Notes: a model not told the origin generated them from the sequence alone. A stretch of 64,000 bases of DNA from Cognatundibacterium griseum (GCF_014284195.1 NZ_JACOGC010000002.1:124001-188000), one strand, 5' to 3'; positions 19,401 to 29,689 are shown, counted from the first letter of the stretch. Made by a program: numbers and translations.

Positions 19401-22400
19401 CATCGCAACAGATCGTGTTTCATTACGGCGGCCTGCACGACCAGCGCGCTGCAAATAATTGGCAGGATGAGGTGGTACGTTATTCATCGCTACTATAGTA
19501 ATACCGCCAATATCGACACCCATTTCCATGGTAGTGGAGCAGCTGAGTAGATTGATTTTTCCAGCTTTAAACCCGTCTTCATATTGTTTCAAGCGTTTTT
19601 GAGACTGTTGTGCCGAATGTTCTGCCGTTCGGAAAAATTGAACCCCTTCAACGATGCGATCATGTAAATCACTCCAAAGACCATTGTCTCGTAAAGATAG
19701 GACATCCGTATCTGTTTCCAACCAGTTGCGTGCACGTTGAATATCTTCTTCATTCAAATTGAAGGCGTGATCATAAACGGGAATAGTGAAGAATTCTGTG
19801 ACAGTCGCTAGCCTCTTGCTCACGCCCAGGTAAGGCGTCAAGTTCATGAAGTCTGTATCAAGAAAGCGTCTGGTGAAAGGGCAGAGTCCAGCCTTTTCAA
19901 TCAATTGGAAATGCACTTCGTCGAAGGAGAGGCTGTAACCATCATCGTTTTTTTTGAGCAAGCCATAATTGTTTAGATCATTCCACGCGTCGGTTAAGAT
20001 GCGATTAACGATACGAATTTTCTCCGTATTGGGTTCCCAGTTAAACGCATGGAGTAGCAGGGCAATAGGCCTAGCGTAGCGAGATTGTCCTTCTTTTGCT
20101 TGCGGCCATCTCTTTACCCTAGACGTATCTGTATCTTGAGATGTCGGAGCTAACAAATGTTTGGGGCGAATCCTAGCACCCATAAGGTGCAGGAATTGTG
20201 GAGGCACTGATACAAAGCTATTCTCCCGAATGTAGAAATCCAGAAGAATCTTTAAATAACCTCTCCAAGTATTGATGTCTGCATTGGGCCAATCTGCAGG
20301 TAACTTTGTAATGGCGTTTAGTTGAGGATAAACAAGTCGTACGATCCCCATAGACTCCAAACTGTTTTGATGCTTTGGACGCCGGGCAAATTCTCTGAGC
20401 AAAAATAGCTTGGCTAGCGTATTCGCGCCAAGACCATCCCTAAAATTTTGAGGGGATATTTTCTCGTAATAGTCCAATATAAAATGCTGCAGGCTATTGT
20501 CGATCGATAACTCTTGTACCATATCGCCCCATGCGATAGTCCTTGATTTCCCACTGCCAGCCTTTACAAGCAGGTCGGCGTACATCCGTTTTTCTGGCGG
20601 ACTTAATGCTTCCTTTTTCTCTTCTTTTTGTTTGAAATAGTCTAGGAATTCAGAGTCCTCGGATGTTAAATTATTTCCGCTTTGAGCAGAAAGCAGTCGA
20701 TGATAAATAAATGAACGCACCTTTCCACGTTCTGAGTCTTGTTGGATTTTCACAGCCGTTCGCGCAGTACCCTGACGACTGTCAGTGAAAGAAATCATCT
20801 TTCTTCCGCCTGAAGGTAGCACATTGGCGTTGTCTTTGTCTTTTGGGCAAAACTCAAGCAGTCCTGCAATAACTGTACTAAGAGTGAACGGTGCCCCTAC
20901 AGCAATCCTTCTGTATTGACGTGCGTGTTTCTTTTCTCCACAGCAAGGACAACTGATGTCGTCCATTGGAGTAAATAGATTAATTGAAACCGCAAGTTCA
21001 CTGAGCGGCTTATCCGAGAGCTTCTTAGAGTTTAGATCGAAATATGCATTCTGTACCAGATCGGAGTGCTTAGCATTGCACAACAAAATTTCGTTTTTTA
21101 TGTCAAATCGCGATTCCGCTTCGTCATCAATCTCGTCAGAAACATCAACGTTAAGTGCGAACTCATCCTCATCCTGATCAACCGCAGCACGAAGTTCGTA
21201 CGTTCTTGTAGAAACGTAGCCTTTTAAAAATGGTTCAGCACAGTCGGTGCATTGAATCAGGGTCAGCACCGGTGAGCTACATTTGCATTTGGTACTACCG
21301 TCCGTATAAATTGCTCCAAATTGCCACTCAGGATTTTCAATAAGGTCAGAACCACGTTCACTGCAATTGACGTTGACGCATGCGCCAACCGACGAAAGGA
21401 CATTGTGGAACAGGTGAATTCGTAAAGGTAAGAATGGCGTCCCATCTTGAGCTCTAGTACCTGAGAGTAGATCCAGCCACTGAATCGCTGTATCAGTATC
21501 AAGCACTTTCTGTGTAACTAGTGACCTCAACCTAGACAGGCTCTGAGGCGCACAGTGATTGTTGGACCCTAAAAAAGAGGCACGAATTTGTCGAGCGACT
21601 TGATTGTTCACTAGCTTGGTAAATCTCGCATTGCTGGTTTCATTTTCTGTATCGATTTGCGATAGCTCTAGTATATCTAGCTCATTGGGTAAGTTGGCAT
21701 CAGGTAAGGATGGAACTTTGCGTTTGCCGTATACGACCTCGACTTGGCTGGTGTCGATGCCAGCCATGTCTGCAAGAAAGCGTTGAAGTTTTGCAGCAGT
21801 GTCGTTGTCTTGGCTGAACGTTGCCGATGTAGCGATGAAGCGTACATTTTCCGGCTTTACCCCAAACGCGATCATGGTTCGTCTTAAAAGTAAGGCCATT
21901 TCAGCTGCCTGCGAGCCAACATAGGTGTGAGCTTCATCAAGTACAATCCACTCTAATTTCCCTTGAGATTGCACTAATATCGGCTCATCCTCTTTTCTGA
22001 CCAGCATATATTCAAGCATGGTCGCATTAGTGATTAGCATAGGAGGTGATGATGACCTGAGGCTCTTCCTGTCGATGACTTGCCCTTGATATTCCTTGGT
22101 TCTACCTCTCGCTTGGTCCTCAAGTTGCCCAGTGTAGAGACAATATCTGAGATCCCCTTTGAAACCATCTGTCCATGCATCAAGTCGATTTTGCTGACTA
22201 GCGATAAGAGCATTCAAAGGGTAGATAAATAACGCCCTAACTCCAGTAAGTACTCCCTCGCTATCCGATTGATTTGCCAGCCGATTTAAAATCGGGATCA
22301 TAAAACACTCGGTTTTACCGGAGCCCGTGCCGCTCGTCACTACCAGTGACTTTGGTTCCGGCTTTGACAAAATTTCCCAAGAACTTAATTGATGTGTAAA

Positions 22401-22724
22401 TGGGTGACGCGAGAGCGGGAAAGTATATTCGTCTTTCAGTTTGTCGGGCGGAGAGCTGAGTGAATTCACTAATCGTTTATTTAGGCTAGTGCCGTTCAAA
22501 GACTCCAAAGTGACATCACTCTCAGTCCAACTAAACGTGGGCTCAAATACGGGATCAGCAAGTAAGGATCCAGATGAGCCTGGTGCCCCACCTAAACGAT
22601 TCGCAAGAGTTGTGCGAAGTGGTTTATTGAGGATTCCCAGCAAACTCAATACGGATCTAACACCGCGATGTTGTTGTTCACGAATAAGTGGGCGAATATA
22701 CGGACGGTAGGCAAGTTGACTCAT
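16476..22724 (-). CDS. druE: Druantia type III helicase DruE
   Basis: A 2082-residue superfamily-2 helicase. Walker A is VTSGTGSGKTECFM near residue 131 and the DEAH box is WIVLDEAHTYVGSQAAEM. Helicase motifs V-VI lie in STTMEMGVDIGG and YLQRAGRAGRRNETR. The C-terminal zinc/DUF1998-like segment has the Cys cluster CREDCGAACQHCLLSYDTRF. Size, architecture and the ATGA overlap with the upstream 1147-residue gene match the two-gene Druantia type III layout. Druantia defends against phage; its mechanism is only partly known. It is the last gene of a long minus-strand defence block and the one nearest attL. The Druantia name rests on architecture, not on a search. Confidence 0.85.
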   Translation of the reverse strand: MSQLAYRPYIRPLIREQQHRGVRSVLSLLGILNKPLRTTLANRLGGAPGSSGSLLADPVFEPTFSWTESDVTLESLNGTSLNKRLVNSLSSPPDKLKDEYTFPLSRHPFTHQLSSWEILSKPEPKSLVVTSGTGSGKTECFMIPILNRLANQSDSEGVLTGVRALFIYPLNALIASQQNRLDAWTDGFKGDLRYCLYTGQLEDQARGRTKEYQGQVIDRKSLRSSSPPMLITNATMLEYMLVRKEDEPILVQSQGKLEWIVLDEAHTYVGSQAAEMALLLRRTMIAFGVKPENVRFIATSATFSQDNDTAAKLQRFLADMAGIDTSQVEVVYGKRKVPSLPDANLPNELDILELSQIDTENETSNARFTKLVNNQVARQIRASFLGSNNHCAPQSLSRLRSLVTQKVLDTDTAIQWLDLLSGTRAQDGTPFLPLRIHLFHNVLSSVGACVNVNCSERGSDLIENPEWQFGAIYTDGSTKCKCSSPVLTLIQCTDCAEPFLKGYVSTRTYELRAAVDQDEDEFALNVDVSDEIDDEAESRFDIKNEILLCNAKHSDLVQNAYFDLNSKKLSDKPLSELAVSINLFTPMDDISCPCCGEKKHARQYRRIAVGAPFTLSTVIAGLLEFCPKDKDNANVLPSGGRKMISFTDSRQGTARTAVKIQQDSERGKVRSFIYHRLLSAQSGNNLTSEDSEFLDYFKQKEEKKEALSPPEKRMYADLLVKAGSGKSRTIAWGDMVQELSIDNSLQHFILDYYEKISPQNFRDGLGANTLAKLFLLREFARRPKHQNSLESMGIVRLVYPQLNAITKLPADWPNADINTWRGYLKILLDFYIRENSFVSVPPQFLHLMGARIRPKHLLAPTSQDTDTSRVKRWPQAKEGQSRYARPIALLLHAFNWEPNTEKIRIVNRILTDAWNDLNNYGLLKKNDDGYSLSFDEVHFQLIEKAGLCPFTRRFLDTDFMNLTPYLGVSKRLATVTEFFTIPVYDHAFNLNEEDIQRARNWLETDTDVLSLRDNGLWSDLHDRIVEGVQFFRTAEHSAQQSQKRLKQYEDGFKAGKINLLSCSTTMEMGVDIGGITIVAMNNVPPHPANYLQRAGRAGRRNETRSVAMTVCKQTPHDQSVFKDPIWPFKTKITVPEVSLRSEDLLQRHINSYLLSRWLKLIVKDTEALKLKCGAFFIAVDNISVCGRFMMWCHSISKNLSKDADTTQALLSLIKNTPFSRDDLSRIVHQTKEQIEILQKEWRETLAIMIEQQDKVFAGTKESNPAFKALSLQRKRLEDEYLLRELAESHFLPGYGFPTGLVSFDNQNITNFKDAHSEDRDDNRAKFRQLPSRDRATGIREYAPGAELVIDGLVYKSSGITLNWHAPASETDLKEAQLFKFAWHCKECGAAGSAMGVRPDFCDCCGKELLRERVKEYLVPSGFAVEFYGEPPHNDVSAPTFVPVQQPWLSLASSWMPLTNVANGSFRTSNSAHLFHHTSGASGNGFAICLECGRTEQMLSIADPKANLNEQFLPTIFRKNKTHSRLRGGKNEKGETICPGSENAWKIKQSVNLGHDSKTDAIELILSDPKTGLSLHDDVVAYSLAVGIRAALAAKIGIQVEELGCASREQRVADTSQVVSVIQIFDNRSGGYCSQANEILLSRDFWEAVRTELMCREDCGAACQHCLLSYDTRFSFEKLNRHAALSFLTDEWIDSYRIPANQCGFGESTRYESFDVAEAIHPEISKLSTKLVRLFLHDPIENWDFPSAEKLNSLLVACVHQNVKVELIGSIGLLSKLADSERFKLASLVSMGVAYGEVDANEMSLINFNLYICAQVETSNQITTWACSSQENLLPNNSWCDRDATTMYVKGMHPQIKAKRTYSHSEIIPTTGDTEIEIFDQINGPIIGFGKRFWTHLISQNAKLSELLNSQGDVLEVVEYSDRYLRNPLMIALLIETINELKQFPSGEVATIKVGVTTVSSNKIDTRPSTNCWDDWKDEKVRDQVLENAISYCGLDPKVEVHLGGTNSNVIHGRVLKLHFTSGATVSIRLDQGFAYWRFTGENRRKFPFAENIEIQVEAVANLTGAIAAPALVPTQIFVKLFK

Positions 22725-25700
22725 GTGTTGATTAATCCTTTGTTATAAGCGCAGGCCATAGCGACCTTATATGCATCATCAAACCAAATTCTGTCGAAAT
22801 CTCGATACTGGCGTAGTGCGTTGAGTAGATTGAGGTCTTTGCTCCAAGTTTCAGCTTGTCCTCTCGCAATATCAAAGGCGATCATGATCGGAGCAACAAT
22901 CAATGAATGTTTCCAGTCACTGACATCGATCAGTTTGCCATGCCCAAATAATTCTTTGCCGTGTTCTGAAATTACGAATTGCTGAGTGAGCTTCTTAAGC
23001 TGCGTAGGAGCAGGTAAATCGATGCTGCTGTTTTGTGTGGCGCGTCTTACGAATTCTGCAGCAGTATTATTTTCTGAAAATAGAAGATTTGATAGCCAAT
23101 TTGACGCGATCATATCTGGATAGCTAATTAAGATGTTTATGTCACGGTCGTTGGTCAACCCAAGACTCTTTGTTTTGGCAAGTCTTACTGAAATGTCGAG
23201 CCCACTTTGCCGCTCGAAAATCCATTGAAGTCGATATTCAAGATCGTACTTCAATACGCTTAAAGCTCGCTCATCGTCGCTTACTGTTTTACTCAAAGCT
23301 TGAATATTATCAAGCCAGTCTTGAGGGGAAGTGAGCAACCAATCGAAAGGCAATTCTTCGCTCAGTCTGGGTGCAATTTTTTCGATAAAACCTTCAAGTT
23401 TTAAGTGTGCACAAACGACGGCTTTAGGGACCCGGACCATACCAACCCATATGTCCAAACTCGGTAAGGGTAAATGAGAAAATTTTTCAATCATCGACTG
23501 AACAAAATTCCAGTCTTTACTCGCAATATCGTCCGCGATCAATTTAAAGACGGCTTCAATTGCGTCTAATCGTTCATCTCTGTTGGGCAGTGACATAGCT
23601 TGGCGTAAACCATGCAAAATGGGTGCAGGTTTGGCGTATCGTTCTGGTACAAACCAAAGTAAGGCACGAGGGTGGACGGAAGATTCTTCAGATGGATAGA
23701 CTAACCACAGACCGGGTTGCTTGAGCTCTGGCTCAAATGACCAGTTACCAGTGTGTGTACCTTCAGTGGTAATCTTACTTAGTCCTCTTGGTGCTTGGTC
23801 GCACTCCAATAAAGGGACAGTGCGCAAACTGATTTTCTCTAATAGTTCAGTTGCAATGACCTTGGTGCTGGCATTGTCGATGGTTACCCATCCCTTGCCC
23901 ATGTCTCGATCCAGAAGATGACTATATCGAGCAACTTGCAAAGATGCCTTTGATACTTCGCCATATTCAAAATTAATTTGAACGCGAGCATCCAAATCAT
24001 CGCACAAAGATAATAATCGACGCACTTGTTCACGAAGATCATACAAGCGCACCATGCTTGTGTTTTCCTGTGATTTTCTACAACGAATCAACTGCATGGG
24101 CGTTTGAGCAAAAGCTTTGGTGCCAAGCAGTTGCAAGCGAATTTGCCAGTTACGCGTTGATTTTCCACGTAAATTTACATGTAAAAAATTGAGTTCGTGT
24201 AAAGAAATGATCGCTTTTTGGTCAATCGGCTGATTACTATCGTCCACGATAAATGCACCTTCAACAGGGAAGGGCATAGAGATCACTTGAGTTTGGCCAT
24301 CATTCCAGGTGAGATGTAGATCAATTGTTAGTGGCGGTGGGGCGATATCTGAGGTGACATCAATGACCCACCCATCATGGACACGATCGCACTGAATATA
24401 AACGTTCTCTGATGCGCAAGTGATCTGCGCGGCCGGCCATCCATTCAATCTGATTTGACCACTTGTTCTGCTATTGTCTAGAAACTTGATATCTATTGGT
24501 GGAGTGATGGCAGTGCCATTGCTGCTTTTGGATGCGGGTAGGCATACTGCACGTTGACGTAGCATAACTTTGCCTTGCTGACGCCAGTAGATCGTGCCAA
24601 CACCAAATGATCTGATTTGATCGATTGGTGATTCGTTTTGTCGGGTGCGCCAAAATAGTTCATTGTTTGGAACCAACTTACGTATTCCTTCGCTATCAAT
24701 GAGCTCTAAGCGTGGCTTTCCGAGAAAAATATAGGATGGATTTGATTCAATAAAAACGCGATTGCTACCCCAAATAATGCTATTTGAAGTTTGATATGTA
24801 TTCGACCCGCAGATTACCTCGTAGAGCTCGTTGTTACACTCTATTTGTGCTGTGCCTTCATTTATCTTGATTAAAGAGCGGTGGCCATAAATGGTGACGA
24901 AGTTTGCATTGTCGTTGCCACCCTTGAGGCTCGCAGTTTCTGGAATCAACAAATAGCAAGATGAGTTGGCCAAGCGGCGGCTACCAGCCCATATCAAACG
25001 TGGATAAGGCGCATTATCTTCAAATACCCACGGGACCTCTGGATCTGGAGCTTCACTCGATTCTAATTCGATGCTTCCTAGTAGTTGGCCAAAGCGTGAT
25101 GCTTCCAAGCGTAAACTTTGATGGAAAAACGTTTCTGGTAGGGTAGGGTGTGAGAGTTTGATCATGTAATCACTATCACGACGATGCAATTGGCCAACCG
25201 TTATTGAGCTTCTTTCACCTGTAATGACCAAGTCGATGGTAACCGGCAGATCGAGTTCATCTCGCTTTAACATTGCAGCCAGTATTTGCGCCGAAAAGCG
25301 TGGTGATGCCTCAATACGGCATTCAAACTGCCACTCACTTGCATCAGCATTAAATCGCAAATGTCGTGCGACGGTAAACTGTTGCTTAATCTGTTTAGGA
25401 TTGGTTACCGCTTGTCGAATCAGTTTGACCAATAATTGGCGCGCGGCGTCCGAGTCAATTTGTAGGGGAAATTGTGTCAGCCAGTCTGGGTTTTGGGTAT
25501 CCAGTTGACTGACCGGGTCAACTTCAGAGTTGGCTGGTAATAAATTTTTGAGAGCCAACACAGTGTTGATTACTTGTGCAAGCAGGCCATAAACGGTAGG
25601 TTGGCGATAGCTTTTCGGAAGGTAACTACTTTGTAGCTCAATCTGTGTCAGCAGTTGTACACTACTAAGTGGCGAAGTCGATCTTAAAGCTTCGCCCAGA

Positions 25701-26164
25701 GTCGCGTGCAAAATACCATACAACTTACCATCCGCTTCTTTAATCAATTTCAGTGGTAGTCCGCCATTGACGACGACTTTCCCTAGGAAGCGCTTACCGC
25801 CTAATGTCTCATCTTTTAATCGCCAAAATTTAGATGCCTCTTCGACCCATTCAGTACGTTTCAACGACTCCAGATCGTCAAAGTTAATCGATTGAAATAT
25901 TGGTGTCCACGACCATGCACCACCCGAGTAGCAACGTTTCCACCATTCAGCTGCATACATAAACCAGCAGGTAAGGAAGTGATCCTCTTCACCCATTAAT
26001 TCAATATCTCGATGGTCTTTTCTTGTTAATAATTGTTTGAGGCTATCAAATTCTGTATCCGAAAGGCGATAGGCGTAAAGAGGACGGCCATCAGGTTGCA
26101 CTAAATTGCGCGTAATTAGAAGATTTTGTATCCAAAGCCGATATGTCGTGAGAAGCATAGCCAT
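22721..26164 (-). CDS. druH: Druantia type III protein DruH
   Basis: A 1147-residue protein without a recognised catalytic motif, translationally coupled to druE (ATGA at 22721-22724). The N-terminal part has FLTCWFMYAAEWWKRCYSGG and AWSWTPIF, typical of the large STY4851-type proteins that partner this helicase. The middle is beta-rich and the end is alpha-helical. Partner identity and size support DruH. The start is ATG at 26164, with GGGAAATCG just upstream. A second in-frame ATG lies two codons later. A 135-nt gap separates it from the upstream PD-(D/E)XK-like gene, enough for a separate promoter, though none is clear. Confidence 0.8.
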   Translation of the reverse strand: MAMLLTTYRLWIQNLLITRNLVQPDGRPLYAYRLSDTEFDSLKQLLTRKDHRDIELMGEEDHFLTCWFMYAAEWWKRCYSGGAWSWTPIFQSINFDDLESLKRTEWVEEASKFWRLKDETLGGKRFLGKVVVNGGLPLKLIKEADGKLYGILHATLGEALRSTSPLSSVQLLTQIELQSSYLPKSYRQPTVYGLLAQVINTVLALKNLLPANSEVDPVSQLDTQNPDWLTQFPLQIDSDAARQLLVKLIRQAVTNPKQIKQQFTVARHLRFNADASEWQFECRIEASPRFSAQILAAMLKRDELDLPVTIDLVITGERSSITVGQLHRRDSDYMIKLSHPTLPETFFHQSLRLEASRFGQLLGSIELESSEAPDPEVPWVFEDNAPYPRLIWAGSRRLANSSCYLLIPETASLKGGNDNANFVTIYGHRSLIKINEGTAQIECNNELYEVICGSNTYQTSNSIIWGSNRVFIESNPSYIFLGKPRLELIDSEGIRKLVPNNELFWRTRQNESPIDQIRSFGVGTIYWRQQGKVMLRQRAVCLPASKSSNGTAITPPIDIKFLDNSRTSGQIRLNGWPAAQITCASENVYIQCDRVHDGWVIDVTSDIAPPPLTIDLHLTWNDGQTQVISMPFPVEGAFIVDDSNQPIDQKAIISLHELNFLHVNLRGKSTRNWQIRLQLLGTKAFAQTPMQLIRCRKSQENTSMVRLYDLREQVRRLLSLCDDLDARVQINFEYGEVSKASLQVARYSHLLDRDMGKGWVTIDNASTKVIATELLEKISLRTVPLLECDQAPRGLSKITTEGTHTGNWSFEPELKQPGLWLVYPSEESSVHPRALLWFVPERYAKPAPILHGLRQAMSLPNRDERLDAIEAVFKLIADDIASKDWNFVQSMIEKFSHLPLPSLDIWVGMVRVPKAVVCAHLKLEGFIEKIAPRLSEELPFDWLLTSPQDWLDNIQALSKTVSDDERALSVLKYDLEYRLQWIFERQSGLDISVRLAKTKSLGLTNDRDINILISYPDMIASNWLSNLLFSENNTAAEFVRRATQNSSIDLPAPTQLKKLTQQFVISEHGKELFGHGKLIDVSDWKHSLIVAPIMIAFDIARGQAETWSKDLNLLNALRQYRDFDRIWFDDAYKVAMACAYNKGLINT

Positions 26165-26299
26165 CGATTTCCCTTATTATTTTTATCCTTGAATTTGAGC
26201 AAGATTTTTCCATTGAGATGGCGACTTCACTGTATGAAAATTCGCGCATGTAGAAATTCATGGATAGAGTTATTCAACTCAGATTAACTTCATGACTAT

Positions 26300-26920
26300 C
26301 TATTCAGACCCGACTACAATTAAATCGGCCATCGTGGTCTTCTTAATATACAGAGCGGTGCTTCCAAGTAGTTTGAGCCCTTCCTGGTCAATTTTTTCAA
26401 TGCTTATTCCAGGTTGAACAATAACAACATGAAATCTGATTGGGGTAGTTCTTGCTCGCTCTTTGATTTCCGCTAGCTTGCTAATATTTCCTTTTAAGAA
26501 ACGTGAGTAACCTCGCTCACGCCACCGCTCTTCTCTTTTCTTTATGTGTTGATAGAGATAGTTAAGATTGAGATGCTTCCAGCGAATACTTCGTTGTGCT
26601 TGTCCACAGACTTCGTATAGGTCTTTAAGTCGTGCACCAGCTTCGTCAGCACCAGAAAATTTGCAATGTACTAGCGTGAGCGAGAGAGAGTCATCATTGA
26701 TTTTTAAAGCGACAAGGTCAGCAGATTCTCCGCTACCATCATCGTTGATCACGACATCATATTCACTTTGAATATGATCAAACCATCGCCATTGTATGGA
26801 CGTTTGAACCTTTGATTTTCTAAATAGTAGTTTGCGTACTGCGTTCTCAGCAATTCGAGATGTCGGTGCGAGTCTCTCTGGTAGCATGATCTGAATTTTC
26901 AAAGGTTCAAACAAATCCAT
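26300..26920 (-). CDS. Stand-alone PD-(D/E)XK-like nuclease domain protein
   Basis: A 206-residue protein. The segment VVINDDGSGESADLVALKI followed by LTLVHCKFSGADEAGARLKD fits a PD-(D/E)XK core: an acidic residue (D68 or E65), then a strand ending in C-K (K87). DLYEVCGQAQRSIRW comes next. This block is familiar as the C-terminal domain of large defence helicases, but here it is a separate gene. It starts 13 bases after hsdS with a good GGAG site, so it is in the same transcript. Nuclease activity is inferred. The second acidic residue is atypical, so it could be inactive. Confidence 0.6.
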   Translation of the reverse strand: MDLFEPLKIQIMLPERLAPTSRIAENAVRKLLFRKSKVQTSIQWRWFDHIQSEYDVVINDDGSGESADLVALKINDDSLSLTLVHCKFSGADEAGARLKDLYEVCGQAQRSIRWKHLNLNYLYQHIKKREERWRERGYSRFLKGNISKLAEIKERARTTPIRFHVVIVQPGISIEKIDQEGLKLLGSTALYIKKTTMADLIVVGSE

Positions 26921-26933
26921 GAATTAGTTGCTC

Positions 26934-28136
26934 CTATAATTGCCCTGAAAAGGCTTTTTGGCTTAATGACTGAAATAGAGCGTCCATTTCAGCGTGTGTG
27001 TCAGCCATTCTTTTCTCATGTGCGCTGACAGCAGAAGTTATGGCTGCAAATTTATTCTGTAACTCAATCGGTGGAATACAAATCTTTATGTCTTGTAATT
27101 CTTGCGCATTAATATTGGCCATTCCAACGATGGATTTACACATGTTGAGAAGTGTCATTTTTCCATGCGCTGAATTGAGGTAAGCAGCAATATAATAGGG
27201 ATTCGCAAGCTCATTCGTTCTGAGACGAATTAAATAACCTGCATATGCCATGGGTACTGTGCGTTCATACACAGCAGTTTTTCCCACAAGTTCCTTACTG
27301 TTGGTTCTGTTAAAAAGCAAGTCGCCAGGGGAAACCAAATATTTCTCTTTTCCTTTTTCATCGAGATCGATGTACTTTAGTGAAATGAAATCCCATTTCC
27401 CTTCATAAGTAATATTCATCATTCTGAGGACTGGAAATTCACCTATGGTTTCATGTGCTTTTTCAGAAGTGCCATAACTGACGCTAGATGCTAGCTCTCG
27501 AATGCTACCAATCGGCCATCCTTTAGAATTAGTAACAGGATCGCCGAACATCTCTAAGAACACGGCGCGCAGGAATTCGTCGGCGAGCTTGATGGCTTGC
27601 TGGCGCTTGCGGCGCATGCTGTCGGCTTTGTCGAGAATGGCGGCGATGCGTTTTTGTTCGGTTAGTGGAGGAACTGGAATTTCTAATTCTTTAAATCTAT
27701 GTACGTCAAGATTCGAAATATTTGTCGTCTGCCTTCCACATAGGCGAATCTGCAATTGAATTTTTGGTGCCGTTATCCAATGGTATAGATATCTTGAGTC
27801 AATTTTCAGATCTATCCCCCTTACAATGGAAATGAATCCGCCTGCAGTCGATTTGTAGCCGAGATCATTCACATAGCTAGTTTTTCCTACTAATTCAAAA
27901 CTATTTGCAGAGGACATTAATAGGTCACCGGGACGCAAAATTTGCTCTTCTCTTCGAGCGAATGATTCGTGTACAGCAATCAAATCGTCAGTGTCCAAAC
28001 CGTTAACTTGAATGTTCTTAGTCCTCATTACTATTACTGAGTTAGCGCTAAATGGTTTGACAGTATCCTCAGGTTTAAATGTTATACCCCTGATGAACTC
28101 GATAACTTCACCTAACTTTGCTATTGGAAAGCTCAC
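26934..28136 (-). CDS. hsdS: Type I restriction-modification specificity subunit HsdS
   Basis: A 400-residue DNA-recognition subunit with two target-recognition domains. Each is followed by a conserved helical spacer: IPVPPLTEQKRIAAILDKAD after the first, and ICIPPIELQNKFAAITSAVS after the second. The first TRD opens KLGEVIEFIRGITFK. The bipartite target cannot be read from sequence. The start is GTG at 28136, overlapping the hsdM stop by four bases. With HsdM it forms the methylase, and with HsdR the restriction complex. Confidence 0.94.
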   Translation of the reverse strand: MSFPIAKLGEVIEFIRGITFKPEDTVKPFSANSVIVMRTKNIQVNGLDTDDLIAVHESFARREEQILRPGDLLMSSANSFELVGKTSYVNDLGYKSTAGGFISIVRGIDLKIDSRYLYHWITAPKIQLQIRLCGRQTTNISNLDVHRFKELEIPVPPLTEQKRIAAILDKADSMRRKRQQAIKLADEFLRAVFLEMFGDPVTNSKGWPIGSIRELASSVSYGTSEKAHETIGEFPVLRMMNITYEGKWDFISLKYIDLDEKGKEKYLVSPGDLLFNRTNSKELVGKTAVYERTVPMAYAGYLIRLRTNELANPYYIAAYLNSAHGKMTLLNMCKSIVGMANINAQELQDIKICIPPIELQNKFAAITSAVSAHEKRMADTHAEMDALFQSLSQKAFSGQL

Positions 28137-29689
28137 AGCATCGCCTCCAAATCAGACAAATCCTTTAGAATGTCTTGCTCCATTTTTTTCAATTCACTCA
28201 AAAGCACTTTTGGTGAAATATAGATTTCTTCCGCATATACAACCTGTTTGTAGCGATTGATGCTTAGGTCATATTTTTGCGTGGCGATATCTTCTTTATT
28301 GACGAAGAAAGCCTTTTGCGTTTTATCTTGCCACTTCTTTGTTGTCTTACCGCTGATGCGAGTGCTGCGGTAGTCTGCATATTGAGTGAGTAAATCGGGC
28401 AAGTCGTTATCTTTGATTGGTGTTCGCTTGTCGTCTAGGGTGTAACCGTCGGCTTGTAGATCGTAGAACCAAACTTGATCGGTGGTGCCGCCCTTGGTGA
28501 AAATGATGATGGCAGTTGATACGCCCGCGTAGGGTTTAAATACGCCGGATGGTAAGCTGATCACGGCTTCTAATTGGTTGTTCTCAATCAGTTCGCTGCG
28601 TAATTGTTGATGTGCATTCGATGAGCCAAACAAGACACCATCTGGCACAATCACGGCGGCACGGCCACCGAGCTTAAGCGCTCGTAGTATATGTGCGACA
28701 AAAAGTAACTCGGTCTTTTTGGTTTTGACCATACCGAGTACGTCGGGGTTAGTATTGACCTCATCGAGCGAACCTTTGAAAGGTGGGTTGGCGAGGATGA
28801 CGTCAAAAAAATCTTGCTCTTGTGCGGGGTAGTTGTCTTTGACCGATTTGTTCAAGCTGTCTTGGTACAAGATGTTCGCGCCGGATACTCCATGCAGTAG
28901 CATATTCATGCTGGAGACGCGCAGCATGGTCGTATCAAAATCAAAGCCCCAGAACATATTGCTATTGATGTGCTTACGATGCGGTTCTAGCAAATCACCG
29001 GTGTAATGAATATTGCCTTCTTCATCGGTGAAAGTACCTGCCTCCGACGAATTCACACGATTTAGATATTCCATGGTGCGTGCTAAGAAGCCAGCGGTAC
29101 CGCAAGCAGGATCACAGATGGTTTCGTCGGCTTGTGGTGCGAGTAGCTCGATCATGGCGTCGATAATATGACGCGGGGTGCGGAATTGACCGTTGATGCC
29201 AGCAGTGGTGAGCTTGCTTAATAGGTATTCGTAGATGTCACCTTTGACATCACTTTGTGTGAGCGGTAGCTTTTCTATCATCTCGACTGCGGCGACTAAG
29301 ACGGATTCGTTTTTGATTTCTAAATCTGCGTCTTGCATATACGCGCCGATATGCGCCAGTGCATTAGCTGCACCATCGTGTTGGCTACTGCCCAGGGTCG
29401 CAAAAAATGGAAAGACATTTTGTTTGAGATGCTTGAGCATCTCTTTGCCTGCCATGTTTTTAAAATTTTTCCAGCGCAGTAATTGGCCTTCGGGCGTATT
29501 CGGGAAGATACGGTCGAAATCCTTATTGCCACGTGCTTTGCGTTCGCTGGCATCATCTTGCATGTCCAACATACGCGCGAACATGAGATAGCTGATTTGT
29601 TCAATCACGGTCAAAGGATTGGCGATGCCGCCAGTCCAGAATTTTTCCCAGAGTTTGTCGATGTCGTTACGGATGGTGCCAGTTAGCAT
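28133..29689 (-). CDS. hsdM: Type I restriction-modification DNA methyltransferase HsdM
   Basis: A 518-residue N6-adenine methyltransferase. The N-terminal HsdM_N region starts [20 protein letters not shown]. The AdoMet motif I is [18 protein letters not shown] and the catalytic motif IV is [13 protein letters not shown] (NPPF). Length is normal. The ATG directly abuts the rmuC stop with no gap. It protects host DNA at the HsdS-defined site. Confidence 0.95.
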   Translation of the reverse strand: MLTGTIRNDIDKLWEKFWTGGIANPLTVIEQISYLMFARMLDMQDDASERKARGNKDFDRIFPNTPEGQLLRWKNFKNMAGKEMLKHLKQNVFPFFATLGSSQHDGAANALAHIGAYMQDADLEIKNESVLVAAVEMIEKLPLTQSDVKGDIYEYLLSKLTTAGINGQFRTPRHIIDAMIELLAPQADETICDPACGTAGFLARTMEYLNRVNSSEAGTFTDEEGNIHYTGDLLEPHRKHINSNMFWGFDFDTTMLRVSSMNMLLHGVSGANILYQDSLNKSVKDNYPAQEQDFFDVILANPPFKGSLDEVNTNPDVLGMVKTKKTELLFVAHILRALKLGGRAAVIVPDGVLFGSSNAHQQLRSELIENNQLEAVISLPSGVFKPYAGVSTAIIIFTKGGTTDQVWFYDLQADGYTLDDKRTPIKDNDLPDLLTQYADYRSTRISGKTTKKWQDKTQKAFFVNKEDIATQKYDLSINRYKQVVYAEEIYISPKVLLSELKKMEQDILKDLSDLEAML

